In this document: positions 34,437 to 40,221 of the stretch, one piece after another | Position numbering within the stretch: position 1 is the stretch's first letter | How the letters are laid out: every line of letters starts with the position of its first letter | Source of the DNA: Pseudomonadota bacterium | Lineage (GTDB): Bacteria; Pseudomonadota; Alphaproteobacteria; Rhizobiales; Methylopilaceae | Length of the DNA stretch: 40,221 nt | Assembly (NCBI GenBank): GCA_023430145.1 | Contig: JAEZCD010000307.1 | Coordinates: forward strand, 1 to 40,221 | Direction of reading: 5' to 3' | Translations under genes and position numbers: made by a program | Notes under the pieces: generated by a model | What the model was told of the DNA's origin: nothing | What the model saw: only the letters and a program-made list of their open reading frames with translations | Database searches by the model: none

Positions 34437-34623
34437 GGCGTCCCCTCCGAGATTGTTCTTTGGACGGATTCTAGGAGTGTGCGGCAGGAGCGGCAATGGT
34501 TTTGGGCGTGCCATGTGGCCGCTCCGTCGCGCCCCCGTCTCCCCGGCACGGGGGTTGTAGGTTCCAGACAGGACCTTTCCGCGAGGCTCTCGCCGCCGGA
34601 GACCGTCCGTGCTCTAATGGGCC

Positions 34624-34935
34624 ATGGGCAAATTCGACTATTCGGCGCCGGCGGAGCTCTATTCGGCCCGCGGGCACGGCAGGCGGGCACCCCTCTCGTA
34701 CCGGCGCTTCGCGACGGCGGCGGAGGCGATCCGCTACGCGGTCGAGCAGATTCCGAAGAACCTTTCCGCCGCCGCCTATATCGAGACCGGCGAGCAGACC
34801 ATCACGCACAAGGAGCTGCGCGAGCTCTACGACAGCCCTGACTTTCCGCTCGAGCGCAAGCCCGAGCTGCCCCCGGTCGACGGCAGCGCACCGAGCCCGG
34901 CGCCGGGCCGGGCGGGCGGAAAGCTCAATCGTTGA
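34624..34935 (+). CDS. Conserved hypothetical protein
   Basis: The 103-residue soluble protein has no signal or membrane segment. It starts K-F-D-Y-S-A-P-A-E-L-Y, continues with basic residues, then R-R-F-A-T-A-A-E-A-I-R-Y-A-V-E-Q-I-P (helix), A-A-Y-I-E-T-G-E and a final helix with E-L-R-E-L-Y-D-S-P-D-F-P-L. The tail is proline-rich and likely disordered. The F-A-T-A-A-E-A-I-R-Y pattern is one I associate with small alphaproteobacterial hypotheticals without known function. Its last 11 bases overlap the convergent hydrolase gene. The start codon lacks a strong ribosome binding site. Confidence 0.7.
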   Translation: MGKFDYSAPAELYSARGHGRRAPLSYRRFATAAEAIRYAVEQIPKNLSAAAYIETGEQTITHKELRELYDSPDFPLERKPELPPVDGSAPSPAPGRAGGKLNR

Positions 34936-36268
34936 ATTCGACGATGGTGACGTGGCCCTTGGGCCAGTTCAGGCAGGCGATCGTCTGATCGCCGAAGCGC
35001 GCCCTGTGGCTCGCCTGCTCGAAGGGAACCCGCAGCGTCGCCGTCGCGACGTTCGGCACCGGGTCGGTGGAGACAGAGGGGCGTGCGCCGTCGAAGGTGA
35101 GCCGGTCCTCAACGCCAAAATAGCCGGATGGCCGCGTCAGGATGACGACGCTGCCCGCATTGCCGTCCGGAACGACCTCGGCAGGCCGCAGATGGACGAT
35201 CTGCGATCCGCGCAGGAAGGGCGAGCGGTAGATGTGCGTCACCGGCTGGCCGGGAACGTCGAGGACGAACTCGTAGGCCGCATCGGGATCGGCCTCGAAC
35301 GGTCCCCAGGCGCCGTCCCTGCCGGTGGTGACATCGTGCACAGCCTCGCCGCGGCGTTCGCCGCTGCGCGGGTCGACCTCGAAGATCTTCAGGTCGGCGC
35401 CCTCGACGGGGACGTTGTCGTAGAGGCCTGCGGTCAGCCCGGTGACGACGCCGTCGAGAAGCGGGCGACGCTCGGCCTTCACGCGCAGGCGCCGCGGCTC
35501 CTCGCCGGTCAGGAACTCGAAGATCTCCGGAAAGGCGTCCCGGCCCATCGCCGCCTCGCGATGATCGACGCCGGGCAGCACGATGTTCTTGGCCCCCTTC
35601 AGGGCCGGCGCGTCGTAGCTGATGCCGGTCGGCAGGCCCGGAATGCCGAAGACGAAGCGGCCGTCGGGCTGCGCGTACTTGTCGAAGAGGTCGGAGCGCA
35701 GCGTCAGGAACTTCACGCCCTCGACGACCTCGTCCGCGCCCTTGTTCAGCTGCTGCATGAACGGACTGGCGCCGTTGAACTCGCTGGTCGGCCGGATGAA
35801 GGGCGAGTTGAAGACGCCGTGATTGACGCCACCACCGAGGGCGACATGCGAGACGACGTCTGCGCCGCCGCCGTTCTCGACGAAGTTGCGGACCACGGTG
35901 GCGCCGCGCGAATTGCCGACCAGCGCCACCTTGCGTGCCCCGGTCTCGGCGAGCACGTCCTCGACGAAGCCGGCGAGCCGCTTGGCGGCCTCGGCGCTCG
36001 AGGAGGTGCCGGCTTCAGGCTCGTCGTCGAGCGTGCGGGCGGTGGGAAAGCGGAGATTGACCGCGAACAGGCGATCGCGCGGATAGCCGTTCGATTCGAA
36101 GCGCCAGAGGGTGACCATCCATTCGGCGGCGCTGTCGCCGTTGCCGTGCACGAAGACGATCGGCCGCCGGTCGCCGTCGCGGGCGCCGCTCGCCGGCGTC
36201 GCCACCGCCGCGAACAAGGCGCAGGCGAGGAGAACCGCCCTGCGTGTGACGGCGATTCGAACGGTCAT
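34925..36268 (-). CDS. Exported alpha/beta hydrolase (lipase/esterase-like)
   Basis: The 447-residue protein has an N-terminal export signal (V-T-R-R-A-V-L-L-A-C-A-L-F-A-A-V, possibly Tat by the R-R pair, cut near 29). The hydrolase core begins R-P-I-V-F-V-H-G-N-G-D-S, with the H-G oxyanion region. The nucleophile elbow is V-G-N-S-R-G-A-T-V (G-x-S-x-G), and a late acid/His pair is suggested by L-P-G-V-D-H-R-E. After about 255, a beta-rich C-terminal region (L-K-I-F-E-V-D-P and Y-E-F-V-L-D-V-P-G) looks like an added beta-sandwich domain. Related proteins hydrolyse esters or polyesters outside the cytoplasm. The substrate is unknown. Confidence 0.85.
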   Translation of the reverse strand: MTVRIAVTRRAVLLACALFAAVATPASGARDGDRRPIVFVHGNGDSAAEWMVTLWRFESNGYPRDRLFAVNLRFPTARTLDDEPEAGTSSSAEAAKRLAGFVEDVLAETGARKVALVGNSRGATVVRNFVENGGGADVVSHVALGGGVNHGVFNSPFIRPTSEFNGASPFMQQLNKGADEVVEGVKFLTLRSDLFDKYAQPDGRFVFGIPGLPTGISYDAPALKGAKNIVLPGVDHREAAMGRDAFPEIFEFLTGEEPRRLRVKAERRPLLDGVVTGLTAGLYDNVPVEGADLKIFEVDPRSGERRGEAVHDVTTGRDGAWGPFEADPDAAYEFVLDVPGQPVTHIYRSPFLRGSQIVHLRPAEVVPDGNAGSVVILTRPSGYFGVEDRLTFDGARPSVSTDPVPNVATATLRVPFEQASHRARFGDQTIACLNWPKGHVTIVEFND

Positions 36269-36384
36269 GCCAGCCCCCGGCGCGAATGCGGTCAGCGCTT
36301 ATAGCGCAGTCCGGGGGGATGGGCGCCGATGGTGGCGCAGACGATTCGCCGATCGCCGGTGCGAGCGGCCGGAAGAGCGTCGGC

Positions 36385-36654
36385 TCAGTGCTTGCCGAGC
36401 CACTCGCGGGCGGCGCGCTGGGCGGCGGCGATCTCGGCCTCGTCCATCTCGACCGCGAGCTCGCGGCGCAGGCGGACGGCGTCCCGGTTGCCCTTCAGCG
36501 CGGCGATGTTGAACCATTTGTGCGCGGTGACGCGGTCGGCCTGGACCGTCCGCCCGGTGGCGTAGGCCATGCCGAGCTGGAAGAAGACGTCGCCGCCGGT
36601 CGTGGTGCCGCCGAGATCGCCGTGCTCGGCATTGGAGAGTTCGAAACGAGCCAT
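36385..36654 (-). CDS. Small Sel1-like repeat protein
   Basis: The 89-residue protein holds one Sel1/TPR-like helix pair. The segment F-F-Q-L-G-M-A-Y-A-T-G-R-T-V-Q-A-D-R-V-T-A is followed by H-K-W-F-N-I-A-A-L-K-G-N-R-D-A, the standard L-G-x-x-Y-x-x-G...A-x-x-W-x-x-x-A-A-x-x-G spacing. The C-terminal helix has E-M-D-E-A-E-I-A-A-A-Q-R. There is no signal. A single repeat is too short for a full solenoid, so it likely acts as an adaptor or dimer. The ATG at 36654 sits after GGGGTAAG on the minus strand. Confidence 0.85.
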   Translation of the reverse strand: MARFELSNAEHGDLGGTTTGGDVFFQLGMAYATGRTVQADRVTAHKWFNIAALKGNRDAVRLRRELAVEMDEAEIAAAQRAAREWLGKH

Positions 36655-37015
36655 CTTACCCCATCCATCCTGTTCGGGACGCCCCAGCCCTGTCCCCGGG
36701 GGTCGTGTCCTTGCCGGATCGCCCGGCCGATGGATGCGAGAATTGCAGCGGCCGCCTGAACCGCCGCTTAAGGCTCGTTGTTAACAGCGTTCATACAAAG
36801 GGTTGCCGAAAGGTGAGCGCAAGCCTTCGCTAAGCAGCCAAGCCATTGAGATTGCAAGCGAAGATGGAAATCACCTCGGCGGCGGGCGACAGCGCGGCTT
36901 ACGCTTTCGAAACCACGCCGCGAGGAGAGCGCCGATCACTTTCTTACCGCAGCGCGGGTGGTGGGTTTCGTCCACCTCCGCGCCGAGGCGGCGCTCCCTC
37001 GCGCGCCCAAGAGCC
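36655..37015. other. Gene-free stretch of 361 bases
   Basis: The stretch lies between two minus-strand genes and so must carry the promoter of the Sel1-like gene and the end of the 620-residue gene's transcript. It contains GTTAACAGCG near 36780, in an AT-richer patch that could hold a promoter, but I cannot assign boxes. An open frame on the plus strand from 36846 runs into the antisense of the next gene and looks spurious. Confidence 0.5.
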
Positions 37016-38878
37016 CTACTTCGTCGCCTCGATGGTCACCGTCAGCCGGTCGGCGAGCTGCGGCGGGGCCATGCCCTGGATCTCGCCGACGAGCAGCGGC
37101 GGCCGGTCGGCCCGCGGCGCCACGCGCACCGTGAGCGTTCCCGGATTGCGCAGGAACTCGGCGACCTTCTCGGCCGAGCCCGGCGCCAGCGCCGGCCCGA
37201 GCAGCTGCCCGACCTGCGCGCGCATCTCGGCGGCGAGCCCGTCACGGATGGCGTCGGCGGAGACGCCGCTCTGGTCGGCGACGCTCTGGTAGAAGCGCTG
37301 CGCGAGGCCGAGGTCGACCACCTTGAGGTCGAGCCCGCCGAACGGCAGCGTCAGCGCCCGCGCGGCCGCCTCCGGCCCGGCGGCGAGCATCTGGTCGAGG
37401 TCGAAGTTCTCGATCCGCAGCGTCGACTCGACGCTGCCGGCGTCGTCGATCGAGGCGCCGGTGCGATCGAGCAGGATCGCCTTGCCTGCCGGGTCGTAGC
37501 GCAGCACGACGGCCGCGTCGGCGACGATGCGCGAATAGCCGAGCGCCATCAGCCGCTCCTTGGCGTCGGTGGGCGTGCCGGCGTCGAGCGGAACGTCGAG
37601 CCGCTTCAGCGTCGTCGAGATCGCCGTCAGCTCCGGACCGGAGCGCTCCGCCTCGATGGCGAAGCTGCCGATGCCGACCGGGCCCTCCGGCGTCTCCGCC
37701 TGCACGTCCTCGATGCGGAACGCGTCGAGGCTCGGCAGCGCCCGGCGAATGCGGACCGGATCGTCCGAGGGTGGCATCTTGCCGGACTGCAGCCCCTCGA
37801 GGAGGAAGTCGACGAGCGCGCGGCTGTCCATGTTCTCGAAGGCGATGCGGGCGACGCGGACCGGCCCTGTCGGCGCCTCGACGACGAGGCCGGTGAGGTC
37901 CACGAGCTCGAAATTGGCGAGGCCGTAATTGCGGGCGGTGATCGCCTCGATCTTGGCGCTGCCGCCCGGAAACTCCGTCTCGTAGTCGCGCATTGCGGCG
38001 CTCTCGACCCGGGTGTTGTCGAGAATGTCGGTGACGAAGGCCGCGATCTTCCTGGCGAGGGCCGGGTTGCCGTTGTTGGCGAGCGTTTCGAACGCCTGGA
38101 AGTCGGCATAGGTCAAGGCTTCGCGGGGCGCCCGCGAATAGAAGCCGCGCGCCTCGCTGAGGCCGATCCGAGTCCGCATGCCGTCGCTCTGCGACGTCTC
38201 GCCGTCCTCGGTCCGCGTGTAGCCGATGATCAGCTTGGCGGGACCGGATCCGCCGCCGGTGACGAAGCGCGCCATCTCGCCGAGATTGATGTCCTCGTAG
38301 ATGGTCGTGCCCACCCGGTAGCGCAGCGACTGGCCGTCCGGCAGGTCGCCCTCGGCCTCGCCGGCGGCGATCCGCATGCTGGCGATCCGCCCCTGCGCGA
38401 GCCCCTCCATGACGAGATTGGTCAGGGCGCCCTTCACGTCGAGCTTGGCCTCGGGGGCGTCGATCTCCTGGCTGATGCGGTCGACGACGACGCGGTCGGC
38501 GCGCGCGGAGTTGATGACCGCGACCCAGTCGATCTCCGAGCCGCGGCCGCCGGTGAGCGCGTCGACGATCGACCGCGGCCCGTCGAAGTTCTCGATCCGG
38601 ATCGCCGGGATCTCCATCGAGGCGACGGGCACCTTCCAGGTCAGCCGCTCGATGCGCACGGTGGCGGCGCGCACCCGGTCGCCGTCATGGACGAGGCCGG
38701 AGAAGCTGACGAGGCCGACGGCGCCGGAGCCGAACCGGCCGTCGTAGGCGAGGTCGCGGAAGTCGAGCGAGCCGGCGCGGACGGTGTCCTGCGCGAGCGC
38801 CGCCTGCCGGGCATCCGGCGCGAGGGCGAGGACGAGCCCGAAGGCGAGCCCGGTCGCCCGCCAGAAAGACGTTCGCAT
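37016..38878 (-). CDS. Large exported beta-rich protein of unknown function
   Basis: The 620-residue protein has a signal peptide (F-W-R-A-T-G-L-A-F-G-L-V-L-A-L, cut near A-L-A-Q at 30) and no membrane helix after it. The mature part shows weak internal repeats of the form hydrophobic strand - G-P-V-x-V - I-E-N-F/M-D - helix D-x-L. Examples are I-R-I-E-N-F-D-G-P-R-S-I-V-D-A-L near 100, V-R-V-A-R-I-A-F-E-N-M-D-S-R near 345 and L-R-I-E-N-F-D-L-D-Q-M-L near 495. There are no cysteines that I can see. AGGGGAAG precedes the ATG. The family is unknown to me. A periplasmic envelope protein with repeated beta units is the most that can be said. Confidence 0.8.
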   Translation of the reverse strand: MRTSFWRATGLAFGLVLALAPDARQAALAQDTVRAGSLDFRDLAYDGRFGSGAVGLVSFSGLVHDGDRVRAATVRIERLTWKVPVASMEIPAIRIENFDGPRSIVDALTGGRGSEIDWVAVINSARADRVVVDRISQEIDAPEAKLDVKGALTNLVMEGLAQGRIASMRIAAGEAEGDLPDGQSLRYRVGTTIYEDINLGEMARFVTGGGSGPAKLIIGYTRTEDGETSQSDGMRTRIGLSEARGFYSRAPREALTYADFQAFETLANNGNPALARKIAAFVTDILDNTRVESAAMRDYETEFPGGSAKIEAITARNYGLANFELVDLTGLVVEAPTGPVRVARIAFENMDSRALVDFLLEGLQSGKMPPSDDPVRIRRALPSLDAFRIEDVQAETPEGPVGIGSFAIEAERSGPELTAISTTLKRLDVPLDAGTPTDAKERLMALGYSRIVADAAVVLRYDPAGKAILLDRTGASIDDAGSVESTLRIENFDLDQMLAAGPEAAARALTLPFGGLDLKVVDLGLAQRFYQSVADQSGVSADAIRDGLAAEMRAQVGQLLGPALAPGSAEKVAEFLRNPGTLTVRVAPRADRPPLLVGEIQGMAPPQLADRLTVTIEATK

Positions 38879-39262
38879 GCAGCTTCCCCTGTCCGATCGA
38901 GGCCGACCGCCTCACGCCTTGCGCCGGAATATACCATCGCCGCGCGAAGGGCCATCGGGCCGCTCGCGGCGGTCCCGGACGATGTCCGCGACCACGTTCG
39001 CGTGAGCCGGCTTGTTACCCGCCCGCCACAGCCGATCAAATGCCGCCGAGCGGGCTCGGCGAGCCTTGCCGACGCCGCGATTGCGCCACAAACGAGCGCC
39101 ACCGATCTTTCATAACTTCCTGCGCAGAATTGTATTTCGGCGCGTCCTTCGGGGGAGGGACGGGCCGTTGCGCGGGACGAGGACGAGGAGCGAGAACGCG
39201 GTCCGCGCGTCAGCCAACCGAAGCCTCGCCGATTGGCTTCGACGCGTGAGGTTTTGCGTTTC
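38879..39262. other. Gene-free stretch of 384 bases upstream of ilvD
   Basis: This is a divergent intergenic region between the 620-residue exported protein gene (minus) and ilvD (plus), so it must contain both promoters. I looked for a leucine/valine-rich leader peptide with attenuator, as found before ilv operons in enterobacteria, and did not find one. Short open frames here have unprotein-like composition. Confidence 0.5.
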
Positions 39263-40221
39263 ATGGACGCCAGGGTCTTCGACAAGACGAAACTGCCGAG
39301 CCGGCATGTGACGGAGGGCCCCGAGCGGGCCCCGCATCGCTCCTACTACTACGCGATGGGTCTTTCGAAGACCCAGATTCACCAGCCCTTCGTGGGCGTC
39401 GCCTCGTGCTGGAACGAGGCCGCGCCCTGCAACATCGCGCTGATGCGCCAGGCGCAGGCGGTGAAGAAGGGGGTCGCGGCCGCCGGCGGCACCCCGCGCG
39501 AGTTTTGCACCATCACCGTCACCGACGGCATCGCGATGGGGCACGAGGGCATGAAGTCGTCGCTGCCCTCCCGCGAGGTGATCGCCGATTCCGTCGAGCT
39601 GACCATGCGCGGCCATGCCTACGATGCGCTGGTCGGCATCGCCGGTTGCGACAAGTCCTTGCCCGGCATGATGATGGCGATGTGCCGCCTGAACGTGCCG
39701 TCGATCTTCATCTATGGCGGTTCGATCCTCCCGGGTTCCTTCCGCGGCCGCCAGGTGACCGTGCAGGACCTCTTCGAGGCGGTCGGCAAGTATTCCGTCG
39801 GCGAGATGTCGGACGAGGACCTCACCGAGCTCGAGCAGGTCGCCTGTCCGTCCGCCGGCGCCTGCGGGGCCCAGTTCACCCCCAACACGATGGCCACGGA
39901 GTCGGAGGCCATCGGTCTTGCGCTGCCGTATTCGGCGGGCGCGCCTGCGCCCTATGAAATCCGCGATGCGTTCTGCATGACCGCGGGCGAGCAGATCGTG
40001 GATCTGATCAAGTCGGGATTGCGTCCGCGCGATATCGTGACGCGCAAAGCGCTCGAAAATGCCGCGGCCGTTGTTGCGGCGTCGGGCGGGTCCACCAATG
40101 CTGCACTGCATCTACCGGCGATCGCGCACGAATGCGGCGTGTCGTTCGATCTCTTCGACGTCGCCAAAATCTTTAAAAAGACACCATATATCGCGGATTT
40201 GAAGCCGGGCGGCCGTTATGT
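39263..40221 (+). CDS. ilvD: Dihydroxy-acid dehydratase, N-terminal part (runs off the window)
   Basis: IlvD dehydrates dihydroxy acids to 2-keto acids in valine, isoleucine and pantothenate synthesis, using an Fe-S cluster. The 319 codons present include the start M-D-A-R-V-F-D-K-T-K-L-P-S-R-H-V and G-V-A-S-C-W-N-E-A-A-P-C-N, which holds the first cluster cysteine. Then come V-T-D-G-I-A-M-G-H-E-G-M-K-S-S-L-P-S-R-E, L-V-G-I-A-G-C-D-K-S-L-P-G with the second and C-P-S-A-G-A-C-G with the third, and finally A-A-S-G-G-S-T-N-A-A-L-H-L. All three cluster ligands are intact and the frame is open to the last base. The usual length is about 560-610, so roughly half is missing from the window. Confidence 0.97.
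   Translation, partial: MDARVFDKTKLPSRHVTEGPERAPHRSYYYAMGLSKTQIHQPFVGVASCWNEAAPCNIALMRQAQAVKKGVAAAGGTPREFCTITVTDGIAMGHEGMKSSLPSREVIADSVELTMRGHAYDALVGIAGCDKSLPGMMMAMCRLNVPSIFIYGGSILPGSFRGRQVTVQDLFEAVGKYSVGEMSDEDLTELEQVACPSAGACGAQFTPNTMATESEAIGLALPYSAGAPAPYEIRDAFCMTAGEQIVDLIKSGLRPRDIVTRKALENAAAVVAASGGSTNAALHLPAIAHECGVSFDLFDVAKIFKKTPYIADLKPGGRY

Noticed and set aside
34532..34554. CCCCCGT...ACGGGGG hairpin between the RHH gene and the 103-residue ORF
   Set aside because: It lies between divergent genes with no upstream transcript to end and has no T tract. It is probably a chance GC palindrome.
36803..39115. A 770-codon plus-strand open frame and several other long frames opposite annotated genes (for example 31465-33609 minus, 21902-23401 plus)
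   Set aside because: They lie opposite genes with signal peptides, domains and ribosome binding sites, and their translations have low-complexity shadow composition.
38879..39262. Leader-peptide attenuator before ilvD
   Set aside because: No short frame rich in Val, Leu or Ile codons with competing hairpins was found.

Overview
The window is gene-dense, very GC-rich DNA with alphaproteobacterial features. These include a CarB with the long insert I associate with that class, an Omp31-type porin, TctD/TctE-like regulators, an RHH_4-type ribbon-helix-helix protein, Tat-exported enzymes, and RIME/REP-like intergenic palindromes of the kind common in Hyphomicrobiales (Rhizobiales). I infer a chromosomal segment of a Hyphomicrobiales bacterium but cannot name the genus. 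There is no transposase, integrase, phage gene or CRISPR array.

Layout. Positions 1-2649 hold the end of a probable coaBC, an overlapping GNAT acetyltransferase, a long palindrome, a patatin-like lipoprotein on the minus strand and a small secreted protein. Positions 2650-8110 hold carB (with a strong hairpin in its leader), greA, RIME-like repeats, a 27-residue membrane ORF with its own terminator, and a pyridoxamine-phosphate-oxidase-fold protein. Positions 8121-14990 are a compact exopolysaccharide locus. A Wzz/ExoP-like co-polymerase with a degenerate kinase domain diverges from a Wza-like lipoprotein, a GT4 glycosyltransferase, a polyprenyl-phosphate sugar transferase and a Wzy-like polymerase. 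Positions 15251-19562 hold a TctD/TctE-like two-component system co-transcribed with one solute-binding protein and divergent from a second, TctC-like one, with no membrane permease nearby.

Positions 19780-23131 hold a methyltransferase overlapping a putative DxD glycosyltransferase, then an exported unknown and a HEAT-like repeat protein. A tRNA-Cys(GCA), which contains no ORF of its own, lies at 23190-23264, followed by a palindromic repeat and an Omp31-type porin. A tandem 21-bp-spaced motif lies upstream of the porin. Positions 24451-26212 hold two consecutive transglutaminase-like proteins, convergent with a 1114-residue exported peptidoglycan-binding protein of unknown function. Positions 29777-33231 hold a small monooxygenase, then a cassette of monoheme cytochrome c, VOC protein, Tat-exported small subunit and GMC flavoenzyme carrying a C-X5-C-X3-C motif, which looks like a periplasmic FAD/Fe-S dehydrogenase. 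The remainder holds small exported and cytosolic proteins, an exported alpha/beta hydrolase, a Sel1-like protein, a 620-residue exported unknown, and the first 319 codons of ilvD.

The parts most worth a second look are the GMC dehydrogenase cassette, the orphan TctC/TctDE/second-binding-protein module, the 1114-residue peptidoglycan-binding protein, the paired transglutaminases (one with Ser where His is expected), and several well-formed palindromes and small ORFs between genes. No single locus is convincingly a new defence or mobile system. All functional calls come from reading sequence and remembered family motifs; no searches were run.
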